A stretch of 64,000 nt of DNA from Bacteroidales bacterium (GTDB lineage Bacteria; Bacteroidota; Bacteroidia; Bacteroidales; UBA932): positions 38,415-102,414 of the forward strand of contig WOYW01000010.1 of assembly GCA_011620605.1 (NCBI GenBank). The letters are read 5' to 3'. Within the stretch, counting starts at the first letter, position 1. Each line of letters begins with the position of its first letter. The notes below the pieces were generated by a model. The model worked only from the letters and a program-made list of their open reading frames with translations, did no database searches and was not told the origin of the DNA. Shown one piece after another: positions 28,249 to 37,120 of this stretch. The translations under genes and the position numbers were made by a program.

Positions 28249-29280
28249 TTAAAATTCACCATTTAAAGATTGTGAAAGAAGTTCTATAACTTTTTTATTG
28301 TCAAAAAATTGGCCTGTTAATAACATAATCTTGGTGACAGCGGCTTCAGTTGTCATGTCATATCCTGACAGGACCCCCGCTTCCTTCAGCCTGATCCCGC
28401 ATGCATAAGTGTCCATGGATACACTCCCCGCCGGACATTGTGTAATATTCAAGATAACAATCCCTTGGGATATTGCTCTGGATAACAGATCCAGCAGCCA
28501 TTGCGCAGATGGGGCATTTCCCTGTCCGTAAGTTTCCAGGACGACTACCCTCAACCCGGGAATATTAAGTATGGCTTCCACCACTTTCTTTTCAATACCC
28601 GGGAAAATTTTCAAAACGGCCAAATCGGTTCCCAGTTGTGTATGTACCCGTAAAGGACGTCCCCATGTGGTGGGATAGCGGATGTACTTGCGGTTGTATT
28701 TGATGTGGATCCCTGCCTCGGCAAGAGCCGGGTAATTCGGAGAGCGGAAGGCCCTGAATTCTTCGGAATTGTATTTCATAGTCCTGTTTCCTCTGAACAA
28801 CTGGTCCTGAAAGAAAATGCATACTTCAGGTACCAGGGCATGACTCTGGTCATCCACGCCGGCTGCAATTTCCACGGCAGAAATAAAATTCTCTTTGCCG
28901 TCAGTCCGGGGTAATCCTATGGGTAACTGACTGCCGGTGAAAATAACCGGTTTTTCCAGGTTCTCCAGCATAAAACTAAGTGCCGAGGCGGAATAGCTCA
29001 TGGTGTCTGTCCCGTGCAGGATCACAAAGCCGTTGTAACGGTCATATTTTTCGCAGATCAACAGGGCCAGTCGTACCCAGAAATCAGGGAAGATATCGGA
29101 TGAATCTATGACCGGATCGAAAGAATAGGAATCAATCCGGAAGCAGAATTTCTGCAGTTCGGGAACTTCTTCCAAAATATGTTCAAAACGGAACGGCACC
29201 AGTTCTCCGGTAACCGGATGGGCTTTCATGCCAATGGTACCCCCCGTATAAATAACCAGAATGGCTGCTTTGTTTATCAT
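28249..29280 (-). CDS. ansA: Type I L-asparaginase
   Basis: 343 residues. Hydrolyses asparagine to aspartate and ammonia. N-terminal catalytic loop VIYTGGTIGM (about 9-18) with the nucleophilic Thr, and the second active-site segment GFVILHGTDTMSYSASAL (Thr-Asp pair). No signal peptide, consistent with the cytoplasmic type I enzyme. It follows the TatD hydrolase gene with an ATGA overlap and ends the dprA-tatD-ansA run. Confidence 0.94.
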   Translation of the reverse strand: MINKAAILVIYTGGTIGMKAHPVTGELVPFRFEHILEEVPELQKFCFRIDSYSFDPVIDSSDIFPDFWVRLALLICEKYDRYNGFVILHGTDTMSYSASALSFMLENLEKPVIFTGSQLPIGLPRTDGKENFISAVEIAAGVDDQSHALVPEVCIFFQDQLFRGNRTMKYNSEEFRAFRSPNYPALAEAGIHIKYNRKYIRYPTTWGRPLRVHTQLGTDLAVLKIFPGIEKKVVEAILNIPGLRVVVLETYGQGNAPSAQWLLDLLSRAISQGIVILNITQCPAGSVSMDTYACGIRLKEAGVLSGYDMTTEAAVTKIMLLTGQFFDNKKVIELLSQSLNGEF

Positions 29281-30038
29281 TTCTTAAAAAACAAAGATAA
29301 TGCATTTTGAGTAGTCTGACCAATTACTTTTTCGATGCTGACGTCTTTTAAAAGAGAAATTTTCCGTGTAATGAAAGTCAGGTAGGCGCTTTCGTTTCTT
29401 TTTCCGCGGTAGGGCACTGGCGTCAACCAAGGAGCATCGGTTTCCAGCACTATGCTTTTCAGGTCGGTTTCCCTTACAGTTTCTGCAAGACGGGCATTTT
29501 TAAAGGTGACTACTCCGCCGATACCCATGAAAAAATATCCTCCACGGCAAGCTTGCTCAAAAACTTCACGGCTACCCGACCATGCGTGCAAAATGCCCCT
29601 CATGCAGGGATAGGTACATTTTTTTAAAGACGCCAGCAACTCGGGAAAGGCAGAACGGGAATGTATGATAACCGGAAGGTCCAGATCCCTGGCCCATTCC
29701 AGTTGTTGTTCAAATGCATTGATCTGTTCCCGTTCATATTCGCGTGACCAGTAAAAATCAAGTCCGATCTCTCCGACGGCGACTGCTCCTGCCATTGTTG
29801 AATAAGCATGGTCCAGTTCTTGTCTGAAATCTGCCTTGACCGAAGTGGGATGAAGCCCCGAGGCTTTATGACAAAACCCCGGATATTTTTTCAGGCATTC
29901 CTGCATGGCTGCGTAGGTGCTTTTGTTGATGGCTGGAAGGATGCAATGCGTTACCCCGGCATTTTTGGCCCTTTCAACCACCTGATCGCGGTCGGGATTA
30001 AAGGCACTGTCGTAGAGATGTACATGCGTATCGATCAT
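29277..30038 (-). CDS. TatD family metal-dependent hydrolase
   Basis: 253 residues. TIM-barrel amidohydrolase-like DNase family. Metal ligands are visible in MIDTHVHLYD (about 1-10), GEIGLDFYW, LPVIIHSRSAF, ILHAWSG and LETDAPWLTP. The start at 30038 is chosen because the HxH motif must be near the N-terminus and because its ATG overlaps the dprA stop (ATGA). The stop in turn overlaps the ansA start. Members have been linked to DNA repair and RNA processing; the exact substrate here is unknown. Confidence 0.92.
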   Translation of the reverse strand: MIDTHVHLYDSAFNPDRDQVVERAKNAGVTHCILPAINKSTYAAMQECLKKYPGFCHKASGLHPTSVKADFRQELDHAYSTMAGAVAVGEIGLDFYWSREYEREQINAFEQQLEWARDLDLPVIIHSRSAFPELLASLKKCTYPCMRGILHAWSGSREVFEQACRGGYFFMGIGGVVTFKNARLAETVRETDLKSIVLETDAPWLTPVPYRGKRNESAYLTFITRKISLLKDVSIEKVIGQTTQNALSLFFKK

Positions 30039-31147
30039 AGTATTATCCTGTATTCGTTGTTTTCCATACATTCTATCAGCCCTTTAACCTGAAGCTTTGT
30101 CAAGGTGGCAGACAGAACCGGAAAAGATAGCTGCAGACATTCAGCCAGGGAATTTATGTCTCCTCCTTTCTTTTTAACTTGTGAATATACCAGCTTTTCG
30201 GGATTATCCAGTGTAGTGAACAAATCCTGTTGATAAGCAGTAGTTTTATCCGGGGTTGTTTCCCATTGCATGGTCCGGGCAATATCAAAGGCAGAAGCAA
30301 CCAGGGCTGCTTTGTTATTCTTTATTAAGTTGTTGCAACCTTTTGAGCAAATATCTCCGGGCCTTCCCGGTACGGCCAGAACGTCCCTGAAATAATCAGA
30401 GGCAAGATGGGCTGTAATGAGTGCCCCTCCGTCTGTTTTGGATTCAACGACCAGCGTAGCATCCGACAATCCGGCAATGATGCGGTTGCGTTGCAGAAAA
30501 TTGTGCCGGTTTTCCTGTGTTTCAGACGGGAACTCGGTCAGTACAGCGCCTTGCCGGTAGATGTCCAGGGCTATGTTCCTGTGAGCAGACGGATAGATCT
30601 GATCAAGACCTGCCGGAAGTACGGCAATTGTCTGTAAATTATTTTCAAGTGCTGCTTTGTGTGCTGTAATATCTATGCCGAAAGCCAGTCCGCTCACAAT
30701 TACTGGATTAATTCCGGCTTTTTTCAATCCGCCTATTATTTCCCTGCAAACGGCTTTTCCGTATGGTGTTGCCGATCTTGTCCCCACAACGGACAGAAAG
30801 GGGCCCCGGTTCAGGTCTGCTGATCCCGCCACATATAAAAGCAACGGGGCGTCACAGCACTCCCTGAGATTTTCCGGATATTCCCGGTCGTATAAAAAAA
30901 CAGTTTTGATTTTCCGCTTGCCGGCACACTCCAATTCTTTGTGAGCTAAATTCATAAGATCGGGGTGATGCATGTTTTCGGCAATGCTTCTTCTGAACCC
31001 TTTGTGACGGATCAGTTCAGTAAGTGGTTGTTGAAAGACAGCAGCCGCACTGCCGTAATGATCATACAATCTCCTGGCCAATCCTCCTTCATACCTCATG
31101 CACAAACTTAATGCACATCTGCATATTTCTTCTTCTTCACAGATCAT
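30035..31147 (-). CDS. dprA: DNA processing protein DprA (Smf)
   Basis: 370 residues. Loads RecA on incoming single-stranded DNA during transformation. The Rossmann core shows the family motifs: LSVVGTRSATPYG, VSGLAFGIDITAHKAAL, LPAGLDQIYPSAHRNIA, FPSETQENRHNFLQRNRIIAGLS, and VAVPG-like VLAVPGRPGD. An N-terminal SAM/HhH-like region and a C-terminal winged-helix region (about 300-370) flank it. The ATG at 31147 is preferred over an upstream TTG. It is the first of three coupled genes (dprA, tatD, ansA). Confidence 0.94.
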   Translation of the reverse strand: MICEEEEICRCALSLCMRYEGGLARRLYDHYGSAAAVFQQPLTELIRHKGFRRSIAENMHHPDLMNLAHKELECAGKRKIKTVFLYDREYPENLRECCDAPLLLYVAGSADLNRGPFLSVVGTRSATPYGKAVCREIIGGLKKAGINPVIVSGLAFGIDITAHKAALENNLQTIAVLPAGLDQIYPSAHRNIALDIYRQGAVLTEFPSETQENRHNFLQRNRIIAGLSDATLVVESKTDGGALITAHLASDYFRDVLAVPGRPGDICSKGCNNLIKNNKAALVASAFDIARTMQWETTPDKTTAYQQDLFTTLDNPEKLVYSQVKKKGGDINSLAECLQLSFPVLSATLTKLQVKGLIECMENNEYRIIL

Positions 31148-31169
31148 CCCCAAATATAGAGGAAATGAA

Positions 31170-32219
31170 TTATATTATCAACATGGCATCCCCGTATGCT
31201 CCAAAGCGGTACTTTTCTTTAACGGCCGTTTCATAGGCATTCATTACCGTTTCATAGCCTCCGAATGCTGCTACGAACATGAGCATAGTAGAATGGGGAA
31301 GCTGGAAATTTGAGATCAGAGCATCCGGAATACAGAAATCGTAGGGAGGGAAAATGAATTTGTTGGTCCATCCTTCAAAAGCGGTGATCTCTCTTTTTGT
31401 AGTCACTGAAGTTTCAACGGCACGTAAAACGTCAATTCCGGTGGCAAAAACACGTTTTCCGTCAGCTTTCGCCTTGTTTATGATATTGGCGCTTTCAGCC
31501 GTGATGACTACAGGTTCGGAGTCCATTTTGTGTTTTGAAAGGTCTTCCACGTCTACTGCCCTGAAATGCCCCATGCCCATATGAAGTGTGATCTCGGTAG
31601 TTTTTACGCCCCTTATCTCCATTCTCTTTATAAGCTCCCTGCTGAAATGAAGTGCTCCGTCAGGAGCGGCTACAGCCCCTTCCACTTTGGCAAAAATGGA
31701 CTGATAGCGTTCTTCGTCAATAGGTTCCACGTGTTTCCGGATCCATTTGGGTATTGGCATTTCTCCAAGGCGGAACAAAGTGGATTTAAAATTCTCGTAA
31801 GTGCCATCACAAAGGAAACGCAGTGTTCTGCCCCGGGAGGTGGTGTTATCAATAACCTCGGCAACAAGGGCATCATTTTCCCCGAAATACAATTTGTTCC
31901 CAATCCGTATCTTACGGGCCGGATCAACCAAAACATCCCATAAACGTTGGTCTTTGTTTAATTCTCGTAGCAGGAAAACTTCGATCTCGGCACCCGTTTT
32001 TTCCTTGTTCCCGTAAAGACGTGCCGGAAAGACTTTTGTGTTATTAAAAACGACCACGTCCTTTTCCTGCATGATGTTTATAATGTCTTTGAAAACAAGA
32101 TGCTCTATGGCACCTGTTTTTTTGTGTAACACCATCATACGTGATTCGTCGCGGTTTTTTGCGGGATGGCCGGCAATAAGTTCCTGTGGGAGAGTAAAAT
32201 TGAATTGTGAAAGCTTCAT
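31170..32219 (-). CDS. queA: S-adenosylmethionine:tRNA ribosyltransferase-isomerase
   Basis: 349 residues. Makes epoxyqueuosine in tRNA from preQ1 and SAM. Starts [30 protein letters not shown] and has [36 protein letters not shown] (TAAPTAGLHF equivalent) and THMGMGHF-type [11 protein letters not shown]. All are QueA signatures. It lies 57 bases downstream of truB; the intervening bases hold no exact -7 element, so readthrough from truB is likely. Confidence 0.95.
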   Translation of the reverse strand: MKLSQFNFTLPQELIAGHPAKNRDESRMMVLHKKTGAIEHLVFKDIINIMQEKDVVVFNNTKVFPARLYGNKEKTGAEIEVFLLRELNKDQRLWDVLVDPARKIRIGNKLYFGENDALVAEVIDNTTSRGRTLRFLCDGTYENFKSTLFRLGEMPIPKWIRKHVEPIDEERYQSIFAKVEGAVAAPDGALHFSRELIKRMEIRGVKTTEITLHMGMGHFRAVDVEDLSKHKMDSEPVVITAESANIINKAKADGKRVFATGIDVLRAVETSVTTKREITAFEGWTNKFIFPPYDFCIPDALISNFQLPHSTMLMFVAAFGGYETVMNAYETAVKEKYRFGAYGDAMLII

Positions 32220-32276
32220 ACGCGAATAGTAAGTATAAACGACGTTTTATACGTAAGAAAAATAAAAAAGTTTCAA

Positions 32277-33008
32277 TTAAATGAAAAGTTTTTCAAATTC
32301 TTCAATGGTAAGAGCGTCGTCTGCCCGGAATGTTCCTGAACCAGAACGGCGTAATGAGATCAAATGGGCTCCGCTTTCCAGGGCAACTCCCAGGTCACGG
32401 GCAAGAGCCCGGACATACGTTCCCCTGCTGCAGGTAATACGTAAAGTAAGCAGGGGCGGAGAATAATCAATGATTTCCAGAGCATTGATCCGGATCAGGT
32501 TTTTCTTCATCTCCGGAGTTTCCATACCCTGCCTGGCGTATTCATAAGCTCTTATGCCGTCAATAACCTTGGCCGAATAAACAGGAGGGATCTGGAACTG
32601 TTCTCCCAAAAAATCCTTTATTTTCTCCTCCAGTCTTTTCCGGGTAATGTGTTCCCAGAGGTATGTGGCATCGGTTTCATGTTCCAGATCAAAAGAAGGT
32701 GTTGTGGCCCCAAACTGTATACCTGCCAGGTATTCCTTGTCCTGGGCCTGGAACACATCTGAATCCCGGGTTGCTTTACCCACACATACAATCATCAGTC
32801 CTGTGGCCAGAGGATCCAGTGTCCCCGTATGACCGACCTTTATCTTCTTAATCTGGTAATACCGCTGTAACCTGAAACGGATTTTTCTTACCACATCGGC
32901 TGATGTCCAGGTAAGGGGTTTATCTATGCACAGGACCATTCCCTCCAGGGAAAGGATATCTGCTCCAGGAGGGGGTTCATGTAAAGTATGTTTGTTCAGT
33001 ATCAGCAT
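32277..33008 (-). CDS. truB: tRNA pseudouridine(55) synthase TruB
   Basis: 243 residues. Converts U55 of the tRNA T-loop to pseudouridine. The catalytic aspartate is in KVGHTGTLDPLATGLMIVCVGKATR (about 56-80), the substrate-binding SRGTYVRALARDLG is present, and KPLTWTSADVVRKIR is the usual N-terminal motif. Slightly shorter than E. coli TruB because the C-terminal PUA-like extension is reduced. It follows rfbC by 4 bases. Confidence 0.95.
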   Translation of the reverse strand: MLILNKHTLHEPPPGADILSLEGMVLCIDKPLTWTSADVVRKIRFRLQRYYQIKKIKVGHTGTLDPLATGLMIVCVGKATRDSDVFQAQDKEYLAGIQFGATTPSFDLEHETDATYLWEHITRKRLEEKIKDFLGEQFQIPPVYSAKVIDGIRAYEYARQGMETPEMKKNLIRINALEIIDYSPPLLTLRITCSRGTYVRALARDLGVALESGAHLISLRRSGSGTFRADDALTIEEFEKLFI

Positions 33009-33012
33009 AATG

Positions 33013-33546
33013 TCAGAGGCGGAAAGGGCCGGCGTTTTTGTCTTTCTCCGACAGGATCATTTTCCCGGAAGACAAGGGCCATGGAATGGAAAGGGCAGGC
33101 GAGTCAATATGAAAGATGCCTTCTGAAGCCGGATGGTAACCAATGTCTGTCTTGTATTGTACTATTGCTACAGAGGATAGAACACAGAAACCGTGAGCAA
33201 ATCCCCTGGGAATGAACAGTTGTTTTTTGTTTTCCGCACTCAGGTTCAAACAGAAGAACTGTCCCCTGGTAGGGGATCCCTGGCGTATATCTACGGTAAC
33301 ATCAAAAATTTCGCCTTCTACAACACGTATATATTTGGACTGGGCATGTGGCTCTTTCTGGTAATGAAGACCCCTGGTTACACCAAAACGGGACATGGAT
33401 TCATTTTCCTGGACAAAATCTATGGAACCTATATGACGGGTAAACGATTCCCTGAGGAAAGATTCCATAAAGTAACCCCGCTCATCACGCAACACACGGG
33501 GAGTAATGATCCAAATGCCTTTTATGGGTGCTTCTTCAAAAACCAT
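33013..33546 (-). CDS. rfbC: dTDP-4-dehydrorhamnose 3,5-epimerase
   Basis: 177 residues. RmlC-type cupin that epimerises dTDP-4-keto-6-deoxyglucose on the way to dTDP-L-rhamnose. Catalytic His is in VTRGLHYQ, substrate arginine in DERGYFMESF, the FIPRGFAHGFCVL cupin strand and the VQYKTDIGYHP tyrosine region are intact. It stands alone, without rmlA, rmlB or rmlD, between truB and the MFS fragment. The ATG at 33546 is preferred over a TTG seven codons upstream, and its first bases overlap the pseudogene's open frame by 11 bases. Confidence 0.93.
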   Translation of the reverse strand: MVFEEAPIKGIWIITPRVLRDERGYFMESFLRESFTRHIGSIDFVQENESMSRFGVTRGLHYQKEPHAQSKYIRVVEGEIFDVTVDIRQGSPTRGQFFCLNLSAENKKQLFIPRGFAHGFCVLSSVAIVQYKTDIGYHPASEGIFHIDSPALSIPWPLSSGKMILSEKDKNAGPFRL

Positions 33547-34153
33547 TATTCCTGATTCGTGATCCAAAGATACTTAGAAAATATAACAAATAATGTTGTG
33601 ACGCCCATAAAACTTCCCGGGAACAGGAAAACGGATGTACCGTTTCCCGGTTTTCTTCCGGAGGGGTTTCTACTGCCTTGAGGAACAATGAACAGATTAA
33701 TCCGCCGGCAGCAATGATAAGAAAAAGGACAGAAAGACCCCAGGCGGGTACCGTAAGGGCAAAAAATGAGGCCATTATTGTTCCCAGGATCATACCCGGC
33801 AAAGATACCATTTCCATATTTCCGGTGCCGTATGATATATGTTCTGTACCCCCTATATCCCTTATAAGACCGTATTTGGATGGTGAGAAAAGACTGCTTT
33901 GTATGCCCATTAATAATATGGAAAACATAACCAGCCATATGTTATGGAACAAAAATCCGGCAGAGGCAAGGATCATTACGGGTATTTTGGCAGCTTTGGC
34001 GATCCTTACTACATGGATCTTTTTGAATGTTACGGCCCATTTTCCGGCCAGGGGAGAAAGAAACACATAAGGAAGTACCAATGAACCGGCAGCCAGTGAC
34101 ACCAGGGTTTCTTCATATTCAATACCGATCCAACCCACTGCAGATGCCTGGTC
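33536..34153 (-). pseudogene. Truncated MFS-type (LplT/Aas-like) transporter remnant
   Basis: About 205 codons remain of a transporter normally at least 400 residues long. The surviving part has the MFS loop LSPLAGKWA, then IWLVMFSILLMGIQSSLFSP and KYGLIRDIGG, the pattern of Bacteroidota lysophospholipid-transporter/acyltransferase-like MFS proteins. The N-terminal helix and start codon are missing: reading upstream in frame reaches the gltX stop codon (TGA at 34157-34159) with no break, as if a deletion joined gltX to the middle of the transporter. The C-terminus ends after about six helices, and a hint of continuing similarity in another frame suggests a frameshift. No usable ATG. Confidence 0.75.
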
Positions 34154-34156
34154 ATA

Positions 34157-35710
34157 TCAAAGTGTTTTTAATGCATGATCAAGACGCTCCAGGGTGTCTT
34201 CCTTCCCTATGACCGCCATAATATCAGCCATTCCGGGGCCCTGAGGCTCCCCTACAATGCACAGTCGCAAAGCATTCATCACCTGACCGGTTTTCAATTG
34301 CGACTGTTCTATCCAATCATGCAATGTTTTATCTATGGAAGGAACATTAAAAGGAGTACAGGCGGCCAAAATTTCTTTAGCACGAAGTACTATTGCCGGG
34401 GTCTCCTCTTTCCAGTGCTTTTTCTGTTGAGTCAGATCGAATGACCGCGGCGGTACAAAAAAGTAATGAGAAAGATCCCAGAAATCATTGACAAATGTTG
34501 CCCGGTTTTTGATTAGAGATACTACCTTTTCCGCTTGAAGGGGAGTGGTTTTTATTCCTTTGCTTTGCAATATGGGAATAAAGTCCTGAACCAGCCTGGC
34601 ATCGGAACGGTTCCTGAGGTATTGCTGATTAAACCATCTGGCTTTTTCAGGATTGAACCGGGCGCCCGATTTTGTTACGCGTTCCAGGGAAAAGGATCGG
34701 ATCAGTTCTTCCATGGAAAAAAGCTCCTGTTCGGTCCCGGGGTTCCATCCCAGCAAAGCCAGCAGATTGACAAAGGCTTCCGGATAATAGCCCTCTTCCC
34801 GGTAGCCCTTTGAGCGATCTCCTCCGGTGCCGGTCCATTCAAGGGGAAATACAGGGAATCCCAGCCTGTCCCCGTCCCTTTTACTCAGCTTCCCTTTTCC
34901 GTCAGGTTTCAGTAAAAGAGGTAAATGAGCAAATTGCGGCCGGTAATCTTGCCATTCAAATGCTTCATAAAGCAAATAGTGCAGCGGAAGTGAAGAAAGC
35001 CATTCCTCACCCCGGATTACGTGCGTGATCTCCATCAAATGATCGTCCACTATATTTGCCAGGTGATAGGTGGGCAGACCGTCGTTAGCCTTCCACAAAA
35101 CCTTGTCATCCAGGGTGTCACTTTCCATAGTGACTTCTCCCCGTATGAGATCGGTCATTTCAATGGTTTTATTTTCGGGGATTTTAAACCGGATGACCCA
35201 ATTGTCGTTTTCCATCAGGCGGCGCCCGGTTTCCTGGGCAGACATATTTAACGAATTGGCCGTCTTGTTCCTGAAGGCGTGGTTGTATATAAACGTATCG
35301 CCCCTGCTTTCCGCTTCTTTCCGGTACAGATCAAGTTCTTCGGGTGTGTCGAATGCATAATATGCATCCCCCTGATCTATCAATTGTTGCGCGTATTCAC
35401 GGTATAAGTGTTTTCGTTCACTTTGACGGTATGGAGCAAAAGGATGTCGTTCAGTTGCCAGGGAAACCATATTCCCGTTTGGGGCTACGCCTTCATCAGG
35501 AACTATCCCGCACCAGTTTAATGCATCGATAATGTATTTTTCAGCTCCCGGGACATAACGCTGCTTATCCGTGTCTTCTATCCTAAGCACGAAAGTTCCT
35601 TTGTGTTGCCTGGCAAATAGGTAATTAAAAAGCGCAGTGCGCACACCCCCCAAATGAAGCGGTCCTGTAGGGCTGGGAGCAAAACGCACTCTGACTTTTT
35701 CTGTTTGCAT
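34157..35710 (-). CDS. gltX: Glutamyl-tRNA synthetase
   Basis: 517-residue class I synthetase. HIGH-type motif is in RFAPSPTGPLHLGGVRTALFNYL (about 9-31) and the KMSKS-type motif is KLSKRDGDR. The C-terminal helical anticodon-binding domain is complete, ending at LDHALKTL. In the absence of glnS it may mischarge tRNA-Gln as in other bacteria, which cannot be judged here. It starts 1 base after the ftsZ stop, so it may be transcribed as the tail of the dcw cluster. Confidence 0.96.
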   Translation of the reverse strand: MQTEKVRVRFAPSPTGPLHLGGVRTALFNYLFARQHKGTFVLRIEDTDKQRYVPGAEKYIIDALNWCGIVPDEGVAPNGNMVSLATERHPFAPYRQSERKHLYREYAQQLIDQGDAYYAFDTPEELDLYRKEAESRGDTFIYNHAFRNKTANSLNMSAQETGRRLMENDNWVIRFKIPENKTIEMTDLIRGEVTMESDTLDDKVLWKANDGLPTYHLANIVDDHLMEITHVIRGEEWLSSLPLHYLLYEAFEWQDYRPQFAHLPLLLKPDGKGKLSKRDGDRLGFPVFPLEWTGTGGDRSKGYREEGYYPEAFVNLLALLGWNPGTEQELFSMEELIRSFSLERVTKSGARFNPEKARWFNQQYLRNRSDARLVQDFIPILQSKGIKTTPLQAEKVVSLIKNRATFVNDFWDLSHYFFVPPRSFDLTQQKKHWKEETPAIVLRAKEILAACTPFNVPSIDKTLHDWIEQSQLKTGQVMNALRLCIVGEPQGPGMADIMAVIGKEDTLERLDHALKTL

Positions 35711-35711
35711 A

Positions 35712-37115
35712 TCAGTCTTGTGTTTGATGTATGTAGGAGTTGTCTGTACTTAACCTCTTTTGTCCGTTCTTTTCTTCAATTTTATGTTTTGAGGGTCCCG
35801 GTACTTCGGAAGGAAATGACATTTTATAACGAGCTTCTTTACGTTTAAATGCAGGTATTTGTTCCAATTCCGTGATATTTTGGTTGTCATCCAGGATCAG
35901 GACCGGTTTTTTACCTGAAACAGCCTGTTGGGCATGTGTTTCCGATTGAACCCTGAAAACACTCCTGTTGTGGGTGATCCGGAATTCGCCGTCTTCGATT
36001 TCTTCATGTTCCCGTTCAAGCTCATCAACAATATCCGTGCCGTCATTTCCGGCCGGTTCACCATCCAGGTAAACGGATTCCTTCATTTCTCTTTCTTTTC
36101 CCGCATCATTACCGTAAACGGCGATGGGAGGCAGCGAGTGAATACTGAACCCGGTGGCGATCATGGTAACCCTTATCTCATCCTGCAAAGAAGGATCACA
36201 GATGATACCCCTTTTGAAATTGGATACACCCCCGGTATAGTCCGCTATATAGCCCATTATCTGCGATAATTCGGTCATGGACAAGGCTTTTTCTTTTCCC
36301 GAGGTGATATTTATCAGGACATTCCGTGCACGTGTCAGATCCGCATCGTCAAGAAGGGGAGAGGTGAAAGCCGATTCAACAGCTTTAACGGCCCTGTTTT
36401 CGCCGCTGCCCGATCCTGTACCCATCAGGGCCATTCCGCTTTGTTTCATGACCATTTTCACATCGGCAAAATCCACATTCATGAATCCCGGCCGGGTTAT
36501 GATCTCGGAAATACCCCTTACTGCAGTATTTAAAATATCATCGGTACGCTGAAATGCTTCAAATATGGGAAGATCCCCATAAGCCTTATACAGTTTCTCA
36601 TTGTCAATGACCAGCATGGAGTCTGTAAATTGCTGCATTTCCTGGATCCCTTCCATGGCGCGTTTCAGGAAATCTTTCCCTTCATCACGGAAAGGCAGCG
36701 TTACCACTGCGACGGTGAGCAAGCCCATATCCCTGGCGATCCGGGAAAGCACCGGAGCAGCTCCGGTCCCGGTCCCGCCTCCCATACCGGCGGTTATAAA
36801 AACCATTTCTGTGTTGCCCTCAAGAAGAGTCCTTATACGATCCTCACTTTCCAGGGCAGCTTGTTTGGCAATTTCGGGATTGCAGCCGGCTCCTCTGCCA
36901 CGCGTGATCACACTTCCCAATTGTAATTTTTCAGGTACCGGGCTCATTTCCAGAGCCTGGGCATCCGTATTGCAGACTACGAAATCAACGTCTGTCAGCC
37001 CTGTTCGGTACATGTGGCTCACGGCGTTACCTCCTCCTCCTCCGACCCCTATCACTTTTATGATAGATTGGTTGTTTTCCCAGTTCAAAGGGATGAATTC
37101 TTCTTTTTCTTCCAT
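35712..37115 (-). CDS. ftsZ: Cell division protein FtsZ
   Basis: 467 residues. Tubulin-like GTPase that forms the division ring. GTP-binding signature GGGTGTG at about 112-118, the N-terminal GVGGGGGNAVSHM loop, the T7 catalytic loop NVDFADVK, and a C-terminal linker of about 110 residues ending in a short peptide (NSYIHQTQD) that presumably binds FtsA. The long, poorly conserved linker is normal for Bacteroidota. It is the last division gene of the cluster, 5 bases after ftsA. Confidence 0.97.
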   Translation of the reverse strand: MEEKEEFIPLNWENNQSIIKVIGVGGGGGNAVSHMYRTGLTDVDFVVCNTDAQALEMSPVPEKLQLGSVITRGRGAGCNPEIAKQAALESEDRIRTLLEGNTEMVFITAGMGGGTGTGAAPVLSRIARDMGLLTVAVVTLPFRDEGKDFLKRAMEGIQEMQQFTDSMLVIDNEKLYKAYGDLPIFEAFQRTDDILNTAVRGISEIITRPGFMNVDFADVKMVMKQSGMALMGTGSGSGENRAVKAVESAFTSPLLDDADLTRARNVLINITSGKEKALSMTELSQIMGYIADYTGGVSNFKRGIICDPSLQDEIRVTMIATGFSIHSLPPIAVYGNDAGKEREMKESVYLDGEPAGNDGTDIVDELEREHEEIEDGEFRITHNRSVFRVQSETHAQQAVSGKKPVLILDDNQNITELEQIPAFKRKEARYKMSFPSEVPGPSKHKIEEKNGQKRLSTDNSYIHQTQD

Positions 37116-37120
37116 ATCAT

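Noticed and set aside
33546..33938. 130-codon minus-strand open frame
   Set aside because: It is another frame of the MFS remnant, and it lacks family features. Only its last part hints at continuation of the transporter after a frameshift.
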